Counted from the stretch's first letter, positions 24,305 through 36,106 are shown. The stretch: 64,000 nt of DNA from Rhineura floridana (GCF_030035675.1 NC_084483.1:145549425-145613424), one strand, 5' to 3'. The notes: generated from the letters alone by a model not told the origin. Made by a program: numbers and translations.

Positions 24305-24397
24305 ACAGCACAATTCTAACCATATCTACCGAGAAGTAAGTCCTATTGAGTTCTATGGGACTTAGTCCCTTAGTAAGTATGTTTAGAATTGCAGCCT
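24305..24397. repeat. short palindromic repeat
   Basis: CACAATTCTAACCATATCTAC pairs imperfectly with the reverse complement of TAAGTATGTTTAGAATTG. The centre carries AAGTAAGTCC...GGGACTTAGT. Probably a small MITE; similar motifs occur at 17780-17830 and 63610-63655. Confidence 0.55.
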
Positions 24398-24654
24398 TCA
24401 GGGGCATCCATCTTTATTCCTCCCATCTAACATCTCCACACCACTAATATTCCATCTTACAATGGCCTTCTAGTGACTGGCCTGGCCTGAGGGCACTTAA
24501 ACCCTTCTTGCCAGAGGCAAGTAGGCTAGATTAAATGTTCCCTATCCAGGTTCCCTAAGCAGGTGAGAAGGAATGATCCCATCAATTCAGCTGGACTTGG
24601 GAACACCCTCTTTTAGCTGAGATTTCTATCTTAATTTCCAATCAGAGAAATGTT

Positions 24655-24798
24655 TTTCTTTGAATGGTATGCTCGAAGCAATTGTGATTGATGTTTAATG
24701 TCTCATGCTTAATAACATGACTGGGGCCCACCCCATGACATCACTAGGGCCCGCCCCTGAAACCTCATGGTTTGCGATGCTTCTGACCTGGCAAGCCT
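24655..24798 (+). mobile_element. right part of the TIR (hAT-like) element
   Basis: Shares GAATGGTATGCTC..AAGCAA, two degenerate copies of a ~23-bp unit (GACATCACTAGGGCCC), and the terminal block GATGCTTCTGACCTGGCAA with 40725-40936 and 31800-31929. It closes the element opened at 17626. Confidence 0.65.
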
Positions 24799-25651
24799 AG
24801 CTGAGTTACAGGTATGCTCGGATTCTGTGGGGCTTTGGGGTTATTTTTAGAGGCAGGTGGTATTCTGAAAGGCAGCCTGAGCAATGACATCAGGAGGGTC
24901 TGACTAGAGAGCTCATATTTTTGGAATTTTCCCATTGTGGTGGCAGTCCATTTGTGGTCCCGAGCATTGGCCAACAGTGTAGTCCATTTTTGGTGTGACA
25001 CCCAGGGTGCAGTGCAGGTTATTAATTCTTTGACATCTAGAAACCCCAAGATCATGACTCTAGTTACAGTATTTATTTTTCAATGTCTCTGCTTCAATAT
25101 CCTGCTTCTGGCATGTCAGGTGGTGGGTTTGGACAATGGCATTGCTGATGATTTGTCACATAATCAGCTGGGTTGGTTCCGGAAGTTAGCCTACCGGGCC
25201 AGGAAGCAGCCAGAACCAATGCCAGTGGTGCTTTGAGGGCTTGAAGGATTTGGGCACTTGGAGGATTGAAGGAGGGATGGCCATAAGCTTCTGTATTGTC
25301 CCTAGCACTCGGGCTTCCTATGACAGGGCAGGGAGGGAATTCTTTGTGTGCAGCACCTTCTCTGTACTTTCTGTGATCCTGAAGAGCCACTGGATCCAGA
25401 CATTTCTGTCCCAGGACCAGAAGTCTCTACATCAATTGCATGAGTTCCTGGTCATCTCTTGTACCCACCTTGTCACTCTCAGGACCACAGGAGCCAAGGC
25501 TACAGTGAACCAGGCAGGGGCTACTGGCAAAATGGTCAAAGAGCTGCACATGAGGCTACTCAGGAAGGGGGAACCAGGTATAATCAGCATAATTGCCTCA
25601 TATAGGCAGTCAATGCAAGCTGCTTCACTGTTGAAAAAACAGTTCCCTTAG
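24799..25651 (+). mobile_element. DIRS-like retroelement fossil, RNase H and downstream part
   Basis: The frame at 24937-25236 carries RNase H-like DIRS motifs (HFWCDTQGAVQVINSLTSR, then VVGLDNGIADDLSHNQ). The frame at 25241-25651 follows, beginning near SYDRAGREF, where DIRS elements place their tyrosine-recombinase region. Same orientation as 16524-17620 and separated from it by inserted elements. Broken and old. Confidence 0.7.
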
Positions 25652-26079
25652 AGTTCCAGCCTCTCAGACAAAACTGTCCAGAACTGGGGAAATGAACAGT
25701 ATCATCAGCATAAGACTATCATAAATATTTGTATTAAGCCTTAAACAAAACAAATTATTGCCTGTGTATATTGGGTTTTGATGGCTTGGCAGTAACAGGG
25801 ATTGCAAATATCTAACCTAACTAATTCTTAGATAGGTTTTCAAAGAGATGATTAACAAACCACCATTACGTTTAAGATAGTGCCTAATATGTACTAGGTG
25901 CTGAACAAAAATAGGGAAAAAAAGTCCCTGCCTGGAAGCTAATAGTCTTAAAAAGATATGAGACTAAAGGAGATTTTGAGGAAAAGGGAGAAATAATAGA
26001 TTTAAATAATTGTGTACTGTAAATCACATTTCATGTAACGAATGTCTCATACTGAGCACTGCAAGCTGCTGCTTCCTGG
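25652..26079. other. no recognised feature
   Basis: AT-rich, no gene seen. Confidence 0.45.
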
Positions 26080-28203
26080 CTGTTTCTCTTAATGTAGCTG
26101 CTCCCATCTGCAAGGGTGGGGGACCCATTGAGTGGGTTGGCCCTCGGAAATTGATAGAATCTGATGGATTCCAGAATGCTGTGGGAGATTATCTGGCTGG
26201 CATGGCTGATGCTCCTGTCGAGGCTCTTGTCTCACTATGGAATGGTGAGATGCACAGAGCCATCAACACAATTGCTCCTGAGTGCCTCCGCTGTTGCTAT
26301 GTAGCATGTAGGTCACCTTGGTACTCCAGTGAGCTGCATGCAGTGAAACAGGAGGGTTGGTAGCTAGACCACAGGTGGCATAAATCTCTATCCAAACCTG
26401 ACTGAACATGGGTAAGGCTGCACCATCGTGCCTACCACATGGCAGTGGTGGCAGCGAAAAAAGCTTTGCCACCATTGCATCCACAAGTAGCCCCCTGGCA
26501 GAGCTTTTCTGAGTGGTGAATGGGCTTTTGTCATCTGGCCAAGAGCATACTGCTCTGACACCCTCGGAGACCCACTGCAACAACTTTGCAAGGCACTTCA
26601 GGGACAAAATTGATCAGGTTTGGACAGAGGTGGGTGCCACAGTTAGAGCAAATCCAATGGAGGCCTCCAGAGCACTGTCTGTGCCATCTGTATTGGCTCA
26701 GTTTCAATTATTGTGGCCTGACGATGTGAGCAAGCTGCTTGAAGAAGTGCAGCCCACCACCTGCCCCCTTGACCCTTGCCCATATTGAAAACTAGCCGTA
26801 GGGGAATGATTGGGTGGGTCCAGGGAGTGATTAATGCTTCACTGGAGGAGAGGAAGGTATCATCTGCCTTGAAAGAGGTGGTGGTGTGTCCCCCCCTTAA
26901 GAAGACCTCCCTGGACCCAGAAGTGAAACAACTATTGCCCAGTGGCAAATATCCCCTTTTGGGGCAAGGCCTAGCCATGACACTGAAACTACCTTGGTAG
27001 CCCTGGTTGATGACATCTGTCGGGAGAGAGATAGGGGGACAGCAGCTTTTGATATTGTTGACCATGTATCCTTCTGGAATGTCTTGAGGAAGTGTGGGTT
27101 GGGGGCTCCAGTGGTTCTGCTCATACCTTCAGAGCAGCTTCCAAAAAGTAGCTATGGGAGGCTACTGTTTGGCACCATGTGAGCTGTCCTGTGGTGTTCT
27201 GTAGGGTTCCATCTTGTCCTCCATGCTATTTAACATCTATACAGAGCCATTGGGAGCTCTCATCAGGAGATCTGGAGTGAAGTGCCATCAATATGCAGAT
27301 GACACCCACTCTATCTCTCTATTCCATCTGAATCAAGACAGGCAGTTGTGGTGTTGAACCAGTGCTTGGAAGCAGAGATGGATTGGATGTGGGCCAATAA
27401 ATTGAGGCTGAATCCTGAAAAGACAGGTGTTATGTGTCTGGAGTTCTCATGTCCAGGAGGTGGGAAGATAGCCTGTTCTGGAGAGGGTGCTCTTTCCTTG
27501 AAGGAGCAGGTCTGCAGCCTGGGAGTACTCCTTGATCCAACACTGTCACTGGAGGTTCAGGTGGACTCAGTGGCTAGGAGTGCCTTTTTCCAGCTCTGGC
27601 TGGTTTGTCAGCTTCAGCCCGTTTTGGACAGAGAACCCTTGGCCACAGTGCTCCATGCTCTGGTAACTTCCAGACTGGATTATTGCAATGCACTCTCTAT
27701 GGGGCTGCCCTTGGAGATGACTTGGAAACTTCAACTGGTCCAAAATGCAGCAGCAAGATTACTGGAAGGGGTTCCTTTTAGAACTCATAACCCCTGTTTT
27801 AAAACAGCTGCATTGTTGCCAGTTCATTTCTGGGCCCATTTCAAGGTGCTCATGTTAGTGTTTAAAACCCTAAATGACTTAGGGGCCAAATATCTGAAAG
27901 ACCACCTCTTTCCCTACAGACCCCTCTGGGTGTTGAGATCAGCAGAGGGAGCCATTTTTGTAGTTCCACCGCCCTTGAAATTTCAGGGGGTGGGGCCCTG
28001 GAGACAGCATTCTCTGTGGCAGCCCCTAAGCTGTGGAGCTCCCTCCCCACTGAGTTGCATCTGGCAACTTCATTGCACAACATTCAGCGAATGCTCTTTA
28101 CGCTACCTAGCCTTCAACACCTGAGATCTATATTTTTTGAGTGCACTCTATTTTCTGTGATGTTGTTTAGGCTGTTTTTAACTGTTTTAATTTATGTATT
28201 TTA
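26080..28203 (+). mobile_element. L2-type LINE, ORF2 part (decayed)
   Basis: Reverse-transcriptase pieces lie in order: PWYSSELHAVKQE (26319), CNNFARHFRDKIDQVW (26573), TTCPLDPCP (26755), ALVDDICRERDRGTA (27000), HQYADDTHS with the YADD catalytic box (about 27290), then an open 258-aa frame (27348-28124) with MWANKLRLNPEKTGVM, SLGVLLDPTLSLEVQ and TSRLDYCNALSMGLP. These are typical of squamate L2. Stops and frameshifts interrupt it repeatedly before 27348, for example after SELHAVKQEGW at about 26361 and after LDPCPY at about 26787. The 3' UTR is split; its end is at 29146-29232. Confidence 0.85.
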
Positions 28204-28208
28204 AAACG

Positions 28209-28674
28209 GTTTATTTATTTATTTTATTTATTTATTGTACTTTTAGACCGCCCTTTAGCGACAAGCTCTCAGGGCGGTGTACAACAGAATAAAACCACAT
28301 TAAAATACAGGTGAATGTGGGTACAATACAACTATAAAAACATTTTAAAAACAAGGTGAAGACAAAGATTAAAATAAGATTACAATTAAAATTAAAATTA
28401 AGATTAAAATGCCTGGGCAAAGAGGTAGGTCTTTACCTGGCGCTTAAAAGATAACAAAGAAGGCGCCAGGCGTATCTCGTCAGGGAGGGCGTTCCATAAT
28501 TCGGGGGCCACCACTGAGAAGGCCCTAGATCTAGTTATTGCTCTCTGGGCCTCCCTACGAGTTGGAACCCGGAGAAGGGCCTTCGACGTTGAGCGTAGCG
28601 AACGGGAAGGTACATAGCGGGAGAGGCGTTCCACCAGGTATTGCGGTCCGATGCCGTTAAGGGCTTTATAGGTT
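28209..28674 (-). mobile_element. inverted L2-type LINE 3' end inside the L2 tail
   Basis: On the minus strand a 76-aa frame (28634-28404) reads RAFSVVAPELWNALPDEIRL and KRQVKTYLFAQAF, the conserved L2 ORF2 C-terminus. An A/T-rich 3' UTR and an (AAAT)n tail ending near 28209 follow. It is better preserved than the plus-strand L2 it interrupts, consistent with a later insertion. Confidence 0.85.
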
Positions 28675-28679
28675 GTAAC

Positions 28680-29145
28680 TGTTTGGTATTATAAAAAATA
28701 CCAGAGAGAAATAGGAACTAATTTGGTTGGTCCTATTTCTTAGCAGAGATATAAAAATGCAAGCAGTAGAATGAGAATAAACCAGCCCCACCTTTCTCTA
28801 TATAAACAGACACAATCTTTTAGGTAAAAGAAAAGAATGTTTACTTACAAATTCTTCATATGTTAGGAACATAGGCTCTAGCTTAGAAGAAAGAGAATAG
28901 GAGTCTCCGTTCATTTTAGTGGTTTAGTATTGATGCTCTCAAAGAGAGCATCTGTGCCATGCGGCCTCTCTCAATGGTGGATAGATCAGCAATGGAGAAT
29001 ATTCAAAGAATTCCCCAGGACAAAGGAGGAGGAAGTCAGGTAAGTAACCCCACTCATTACGAAGTTACATCATGGTAAAACAGGTATATGGGATATTCCC
29101 CAAATATCCCTTAAAGGGAACATGCAACATTTGCCTATTCCAACA
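28680..29145. mobile_element. solo LTR (fossil)
   Basis: 466 bp beginning TG and ending CA, with a perfect 5-bp direct repeat GTAAC on both sides (28675-28679 and 29146-29150). It contains a TATA-like TATATAAAC near 28798 and AATAAA near 28773. A single LTR remains, as after recombination between two LTRs. The family cannot be named from the LTR alone. Confidence 0.75.
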
Positions 29146-29232
29146 GTAACGTGCCTTGGGACCTCTGGGTGAAGGATGGCTAATAAATTCTAATTATTAA
29201 TAATGATGTTGATAATGATAATAATAAAAGTC
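29146..29232 (+). mobile_element. 3' terminus of the interrupted L2
   Basis: GTAACGTGCCTTGGGACCTC continues the L2 3' UTR broken at 28203 (compare the uninterrupted end at 12937-12985) and finishes in an (AAT)/(GAT) rich tail. Confidence 0.8.
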
Positions 29233-31506
29233 CCCCTGGCTTTAATAGCTCAAGGAGTAGGAAACCTGTGCCTCTCCTGAAGTTATTAGACTTCCATCAG
29301 CCCCAGCCAGAGTGAATAATGGGAACTGTAGTCCAGCAACATGTAGAGGACCACACATCCCCCACTCTTGCCCTGCTGTAAGCATGACGTAGCCTGTATC
29401 CAACCTGTCATCTTTCCAGGGCTAGTCTCCATCTCAGCAGTGCCCCTCAATTCCCCATCCCTCTCATTGTCTCCAGTTAGCTAACTGCTCTATAGAACAG
29501 TTGTACCAACAGTTGGCAGGCACTCACTATAGTGAGCTTTTGCTTCCGTTGAAAACATACTTATTTGCCCAAACATTTCCTGGCCCCTGATACCATTCTG
29601 AACAATTCTTGGCTATTGTGGTGTTTTATGTATTTATTGAACTTTTTCCAATTTTTTAATTGTAAACCATCTTGGAACCCTTTTTATATAAAAGGCAGTA
29701 AAAAAAAGGATGGTAAAATAATATTAATTAAATAGATAGCTGCTCCTCAGAATCCCCAGACAGCCAATTCATTCTACCTTTGTCTTAGTAGCTGTCCAGT
29801 GTATATAGGGTTAATTCAATCACCACTTTTACTCATGGAGTGTGAAGTGCCACTCTGCAGGTTGTATTTAACTCAGTTTCTAACTGCAAAGGAAAACACT
29901 GTTGCTAAGAAGCTCAGGCATGCTTCCTAATCAGTTTAGCAGCTTCTGAACTGAGATTCAAAATAGCTGGATTCAGGATTATTTAGCTTTCATGTAAAGA
30001 AACATGCATATCATTAACTGAGCAGATTCCATACGTTTCCTTGGGTTATTGTTGACATTATGCAGAAGCTCAGTGGATTGTCTCCTGCCTATAGCTTTTC
30101 TACGGCAGTCCTTGCAGTAGAATGGGAAATGTGTGGGAAATGGAGAGAGGTTTAAGTTTGCATGCAAAATCTTCCATGAAAATAGGAACATAAAGATCCT
30201 AGCAGAATCATGCATAGAGATTTCTTATCCCCTTAAAATATGCCAAAGTAAGGATCTCCTATATTGGCAATTAGGACTGCCATCTGATTTAAGAAATCTT
30301 TGTTGATTAACTTCGTTGATTAACTAACATCAACCTACATGTATATAAACCCAATCAATCTGATTAAAAAGAAAGGGATGTGATTTTAGGTTAATTCAAT
30401 GGAATTTACTTTCAAGCAAAGCTGCAGAATTGCAGCATTACAGCCCAAGCAGAAGTACCCAGCTAGTGTGTGGTGTTGTGTTGATGATGGGGCAGGACAA
30501 GCCTTTTTCCTTGCTGAGAGTCAAAGTGCACATTATGTTGAATATTCTTTTCTTTTTTTTTAGAAATGTTTTTTTTTTAAAAAAAAACAAAGCTTAAACC
30601 TGACCTTTTATTGTGAAGGAAAGCAGCTGTATGGAGCCCAGTCTGGATTACACTCCTGATCCAGTTCAGAACCCCGCCCTAGTTTCATCCCAACCTGCTC
30701 TTTGCCCCCAAAGTACTATTTACATCAACACTGCCTTCAGAGACAAATAGCAGTGGGGGAGAAAATGTTTGGTAGGAAACTGATATGGAATGAGACCCAT
30801 ATCCAGACATGGACCGGTACAGCTACCTTCCCTTCAAAATAAAAGGGTGCAGTTTACCCAACTTCTCCATCTGTTTTTTTTTTCTTTTCATTATTAATGT
30901 AGTGCTTTTAATGTAGCTTGGAGTTTGGGCCTGAGTCAGCAACTCAAAGAAGTGAGGCAAGGCCAGCAATGATGCTGGCACATGAGGGAGCTCCTAGCTT
31001 TCATACCTGCATTAAGTTCCTTCTTCCCATCCTGTTGGCCAAGCTAGATGGGGAGGTAATGGCAGGTGGGAATGCATGCAAGAAATCACTTTTTTTAAAA
31101 AAAAATGATACCCAGTTAATGTGGGATGCTTTTTAATCATTATTTGATCCTTCAAGGAGCTCAGGGCAATATGATCCCCATCCCTTTACCCTCCCTTAGG
31201 ATGGTCATTTACGCATCACCAAAAAGACAAAAAGAGGAGACAGATTTGCATAAAATTGGCGTGTGTATATGTGTAGATGCAAATTTATAAATAATTACTA
31301 TAATGCAAAATAGAAATACATCTCACTATAGGGGGGAAGACTGTGATCAGGTGACCTGTGTGCCTGCTTAGTTTGCTGCCTGTGTTGATGGGGAGCTTGA
31401 AGAACACTGCTATCTCTTCTTAGGGTTCTTTATCTTTGAAAGAGGCAGCGCTTCAAACAGCAGATGACTTCAAATAAAGGACTGCCCTCTGGGAGTCCTT
31501 CAGATG
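29233..31506. other. no recognised gene
   Basis: About 2.2 kb. The stretch 29285-29370 resembles the palindromic repeat at 14280-14360. A/T simple runs occur at 30548-30590 and 31088-31105. Nothing else is assignable. Confidence 0.45.
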
Positions 31507-31929
31507 GTTTCACCCAGAGACTCCATTTTGGGGGGTCCTCCCTGGGTCTCTGGGTGAGGCACCCCAATCTCTAGTTTCTGGTTGGCTGGGGGGGTAGCGC
31601 AACTGGCCCAAATCTCTCTTCTTCGGGGAGATTTAGGTCCATTCATGCATCCCCCAGCTTCGGAACTAACTGCATTCAGTGGGGGGCGGAAGAGGAAGAA
31701 ATTCCTCCTTGCCACCCCATCGAATGCAGCCAGTTGTTGCACCCCTGGCTTCAGAACTGGCTGCATCCCATCAGGGGATGATGAGGAGGAAGTTCCTCCT
31801 TGCCATCCAATAGGATGCAGCCAGCTCCAGGGCCCACCCCATGACATCACTAGGACCCTCCCCATGGCATCAATAGGGCCCACCCCTGAAATCTCAGCGT
31901 TTGGGATGCTTCTGACCTGGCAACCCTAT
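31507..31929 (+). mobile_element. TIR (hAT-like) element, copy 2, left end incomplete
   Basis: Left block CTGGGTCTCTGGGTGAGGC matches 17690; right block GATGCTTCTGACCTGGCAAC matches 24782 and 40912. It has about three degenerate copies of the ~23-bp unit (GACATCACTAGG) near 31835-31885. The interior contains an inverted pair of ATGCAGCC-like segments. No transposase. Confidence 0.65.
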
Positions 31930-32642
31930 ATAGACCATACTTTTCCAAGTAGGGTACATTGCTACCCTAAACATTGACTTGGAAGTTGCTTACACTGAGA
32001 GATAATGCCTGGGCCAATGTCACCTAGCAAGCATCATGGCCGAATGGGGATCTGAACCTAGGTTTCTCAAGTCCAATCCAGGGATAGGAAACCTCAGGCC
32101 TACAGGTCATATGTGGGTAGAGTTACCAGATCTCCAGTTTTTGGGCAGAGTTCCGGCTTCAGGGGTGTTTTCTGGCTCCCCGGCCAGACCACACACCCTG
32201 TCCCTGGATCTCCAGTTTTTGGCGTGGTGTGGCATGGCCACCTAGCAGGGCTGGCTACAGGGCAGGAGATCCCAAGCCCCCTGCCATTTCCCCGCTCTAC
32301 TTACCTTTCTCTTTGCTGTTTTTTGCAGCACGCACAGGTTTGCCATCAATCAAGATGGCGGCCGAGGTTTCCCTCAGGGGCTGAAGCCTCTGCCACCATC
32401 TTGGTTGATGGCATGTATCATGTGTGCTACACGTCCCAAAAAACAAAACTGAACCAAACCCTCCTCGCACACTTGGATCAATGCAGGTGGGCACCCCCTC
32501 ATGCCACACCTTCTTGCAGGTTGACTTCAGTTTGGTCTCCTGCCAAAAGAGCCCCCCCTTCCCCCAGTTTCCCTTCTCCCTCAAACATGCCTTGAGCCAC
32601 CCCTGGCATCCTCTCCCCCCTCCGGAACTCCCCACACTCCCT
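31930..32642. repeat. unassigned repeat-like sequence with a hairpin
   Basis: The arms at 32342-32362 and 32392-32412 pair over 21 positions with two mismatches around a 29-base loop. AGTTACCAGATCTCCAGTTT at about 32121 recalls the TIR family but no matching right end was found. No gene. Confidence 0.45.
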
Positions 32643-32808
32643 GGGGAAGGACTGTGGCTGAGTGGGCAGAGCACCTGCTTTGCATGTAGAGGGTCCCAGG
32701 TTCATCTTCAGGTGGGGCTTGGGAAGGCTCCCTGCTTGAAACGCAGGAGAGCTGCTGCCAGTCAGTGTAGGCAGTACAGAGATAGATGTACCCAATGGTT
32801 TGACTTGG
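32643..32808 (+). mobile_element. tRNA-derived SINE, copy 2
   Basis: GACTGTGGCTGAGTGGGCAG (A-box region) and CCCAGGTTCATCTTCAGG (degraded B box) form a tRNA-like head. The body includes AGAGCTGCTGCCAGTC. Related to 22941-23112. Confidence 0.8.
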
Positions 32809-33214
32809 TGGCACAAAATGTAAAAAGTGGAGGGATTTTTAAATGAGACTAACTAGTGCTTCCAGCATAAGAAAAATATATTTCAGAAGTTCTGTAATTA
32901 ATCTATAATATATCAGTTATAAAATGTAAAATTTTGTAGGAGAGCTTTAGATTTTAACATCGCAGGATTTAGAAAAATGTTATTGGCTTAAGCTGAGGGT
33001 AATAAGAACATAAGAACATAAGAAGAGCCTGCTGGATCAGGCCAGTGGCCCATCTAGTCCAGCATCCTGTTCTCACAGTGGCCAACCAGGTGCCTGGGGG
33101 AAGCCCACAAGCAGGACCCGAGTGCAAGAACACTCTCCCCTCCTGAGGCTTCCGGCAACTGGTTTTCAGAAGCATGCTGCCTCTGACTAGGGTGGCAGAG
33201 CACAGCCATCATGG

Positions 33215-36106
33215 CTAGTAGCCATTGATAGCCCTGTGCTCCATGAATTTGTCTAATCTTCTTTTAAAGCCGTCCAAGCTGGTGGCCATTACTGCATCTT
33301 GTGGGAGCAAATTCCATAGTTTAACTATGCGCTGAGTAAAGAAGTACTTCCTTTTATCTGTCCTGAATCTTCCAACATTCAGCTTCTTTGAATGTCCACG
33401 AGTTCTAGTATTATGAGAGAGGGAGAAGAACTTTTCTCTATCCACTTTCTCAATGCCATGCATAATTTTATACACTTCTATCATGTCTCCTCTGACCCAC
33501 CTTTTCTCTAAACTAAAAAGCCCCAAATGCTGCAACCTTTCCTCGTAAGGGAGTCGCTCCATCCCCTTGATCATTCTGGTTGCCCTCTTCTGAACCTTTT
33601 CCAACTCTATAATATCCTTTTTGAGATGAGGCGACCAGAACTGTACACAGTATTCCAAATGCGGCCGCACCATAGATTTATACAACGGCATTATGATATC
33701 GGCTGTTTTATTTTCAATACCTTTCCTAATTATCGCTAGCATGGAATTTGCCTTTTTCACAGCTGCCGCACACTGGGTCGACATTTTCATCGTGCTGTCC
33801 ACTACAACCCCGAGGTCTCTCTCCTGGTCGGTCACCGCCAGTTCAGACCCCATGAGCGTATATGTGAAATTCAGATTTTTTGCTCCAATATGCATAATTT
33901 TACACTTCTTTATATTGAATTGCATTTGCCATTTTTCTGCCCATTGACTCAGTTTGGAGAGGTCTTTTTGGAGCTTTTCGCAATCCCTTTTTGTTTTAAC
34001 AACCCTGAACAATTTAGTGTCATCAGCAAATTTGGCCACTTCACTGCTCACTCCTAATTCTAGGTCATTAACGAACAAGTTGAAAAGTACAGGTCCCAAT
34101 ACCGATCCTTGAGGGACTCCACTTTCTACAGCCCTCCATTGGGAGAACTGTCCGTTTATTCCTACTCTCTGCTTTCTGCTTCTTAACCAATTCCTTATCC
34201 ACAAGAGGACCTCTCCTCTTATTCCATGACTGCTAAGCTTCCTCAGAAGCCTTTGGTGAGGTACCTTGTGAAATGCTTTTTGAAAGTCTAAGTACACTAT
34301 GTCCACTGGATCACCTCGATCTATATGCTTGTTGACACTCTCAAAGAATTCTAATAGGTTACTGAGACAGGACTTTCCTTTGCAGAACCCATGCTGGCTC
34401 TGCTTCAGCAAGGCTTGTTCTTCTATGTGCTTAGTTAATCTAGCTTTAATCATACTTTCTACCAGTTTTCCAGGGACAGAAGTTAAGCTAACTGGCCTGT
34501 AATTTCCGGGATCCCCTCTGGATCCCTTTTTGAAGATTGATGTTACATTTGCCACTTTCCAGTCCTCAGGCACGGAGGAGGACCTGAGGGACAAGTTACA
34601 TATTTTAGTTAGCAGATCAGCAATTTCACCTTTGAGTTCTTTGAGAACTCTCGGGTGGATGCCATCCGGGCCCGGTGATTTGTCAGTTTTTATATTGTCC
34701 ATTAAGCTTAGAACTTCCTCTCTCGTTACCACTATTTGTCTCAGTTCCTCAGAATCCCTTCCTGCAAATGTTAGTTCAGGTTCAGGGATCTGCCCTATAT
34801 CTTCCACTGTGAAGACAGATGCAAAGAATTCATTTAGCTTCTCTGCAATCTCCTTATCGTTCTTTAGGACACCTTTGACTCCCTTATCATCCAAGGGTCC
34901 AATTGTCTCCCTAGATGGTCTCCTGCTTTGAATGTATTTATAGAATTTTTTGTTGTTGGTTTTTATGTTCTTAGCAATGTGCTCCTCAAATGCTTTTTTA
35001 GCATCCCTTATTGTCTTCTTGCATTTCTTTTGCCAGAGTTTGTGTTCTTTTTTATTTTCTTCATTTGGACAAGACTTCCATTTTTTGAAGGAAGACTTTT
35101 TGCCTCTGAGAGCTTCCTTGACTTTGCTCATTAACCATGCTGGCATCTTCTTGGCCCTGGCGGTACCTTTTCTGATCTGCGGTATGCACTCCAGTTGAGC
35201 TTCTAATATAGTGTTTTTAAACAACTTCCAAGCATTTTCGAGTGATGTGACCCTCTGGACTTTGTTTTTCAGCTTTCTTTTTACCAATCCCCTCATTTTT
35301 GTGAAGTTTCCTCTTTTGAAGTCAAATGTGACCGTGTTGGATTTTCTTGGCAATTGGCCAGTTACATGTATGTTTAATTTAATAGCACTGTGGTCACTGC
35401 TCCCAATCGGTTCAACAACACTTACATCTCGCACCAGGTCCCGGTCCCCACTGAGGATTAAGTCCAGGGTTGCCGTCCCTCTGGTTGGTTCCATGACCAA
35501 CTGGTCTAGGGAATAGTCATTTAGAATATCTAGAAACTTTGCTTCTTTGTCATGACTGGAACACATATGCAGCCAGTCTATGTCCGGGTAGTTGAAGTCA
35601 CCCATTACTACCACATTTCCTAGTTTGGATGCTTCCTCAATTTCATATCTCATCTCAAGGTCTCCCTGAGCATTTTGATCAGGGGGATGATAGATCGTTC
35701 CCAGTATTAAGTCCCTCCTGGGGCACGGTATCACCACCCACAACGATTCTGTGGAGGAGTCTGCCTCTTTTGGGGTTTCGAGCTTGCTGGATTCAATGCC
35801 TTCTTTCACGTATAGAGCGACTCCGCCACCAATACGTCCTTCCCTGTCCTTCCGATATAGTTTATATCCAGGGATAACAGTATCCCACTGGTTTTCTCCA
35901 TTCCACCCGGTCTCCGTTATGCTCCCTATATCAATGCTCTCCTCTAAGACCAAGCACTCCAGTTCTCCCATCTTGGTTCGCAGGCTCCTAGCATTAGCGT
36001 ACAGGCACTTGTGAGCAGTGTCTCTCTTCAAGTGTCTTTGGCACTTGTGGTTTGGCCTGTGGTAATTTTGCTCTTCGGAATTTATATCCTGTGCCCCTGC
36101 TCTCAC
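33215..36106 (-). CDS. CR1 ORF2: endonuclease/reverse transcriptase (963 aa, open)
   Basis: The endonuclease (about residues 30-245) nicks target DNA and the reverse transcriptase copies the element RNA onto it. Landmarks: YANARSL, GDFNYPDIDW, GSSDHSAI; then KSPGPDGIHP, NYRPVSLTS, QHGFCKGKSC, GVPQGSVLGP and FADDTKL. The length equals the 963 codons of copy 1. Two motif changes stand out against copy 1: SITETG for SITETW in the endonuclease, and FQKAFHKV for FQKAFDKV in RT motif A. The first motif A aspartate (YLDF) and FADD are retained. The frame is intact, but function may be impaired by these two changes. Confidence 0.95.
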   Translation of the reverse strand: MRAGAQDINSEEQNYHRPNHKCQRHLKRDTAHKCLYANARSLRTKMGELECLVLEESIDIGSITETGWNGENQWDTVIPGYKLYRKDREGRIGGGVALYVKEGIESSKLETPKEADSSTESLWVVIPCPRRDLILGTIYHPPDQNAQGDLEMRYEIEEASKLGNVVVMGDFNYPDIDWLHMCSSHDKEAKFLDILNDYSLDQLVMEPTRGTATLDLILSGDRDLVRDVSVVEPIGSSDHSAIKLNIHVTGQLPRKSNTVTFDFKRGNFTKMRGLVKRKLKNKVQRVTSLENAWKLFKNTILEAQLECIPQIRKGTARAKKMPAWLMSKVKEALRGKKSSFKKWKSCPNEENKKEHKLWQKKCKKTIRDAKKAFEEHIAKNIKTNNKKFYKYIQSRRPSRETIGPLDDKGVKGVLKNDKEIAEKLNEFFASVFTVEDIGQIPEPELTFAGRDSEELRQIVVTREEVLSLMDNIKTDKSPGPDGIHPRVLKELKGEIADLLTKICNLSLRSSSVPEDWKVANVTSIFKKGSRGDPGNYRPVSLTSVPGKLVESMIKARLTKHIEEQALLKQSQHGFCKGKSCLSNLLEFFESVNKHIDRGDPVDIVYLDFQKAFHKVPHQRLLRKLSSHGIRGEVLLWIRNWLRSRKQRVGINGQFSQWRAVESGVPQGSVLGPVLFNLFVNDLELGVSSEVAKFADDTKLFRVVKTKRDCEKLQKDLSKLSQWAEKWQMQFNIKKCKIMHIGAKNLNFTYTLMGSELAVTDQERDLGVVVDSTMKMSTQCAAAVKKANSMLAIIRKGIENKTADIIMPLYKSMVRPHLEYCVQFWSPHLKKDIIELEKVQKRATRMIKGMERLPYEERLQHLGLFSLEKRWVRGDMIEVYKIMHGIEKVDREKFFSLSHNTRTRGHSKKLNVGRFRTDKRKYFFTQRIVKLWNLLPQDAVMATSLDGFKRRLDKFMEHRAINGY

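Noticed and set aside
28098-28203. A host gene 3' end suggested by the long 27348-28124 frame
   Set aside because: The frame is the L2 ORF2 C-terminal half (TSRLDYCNALSMGLP and flanking motifs).
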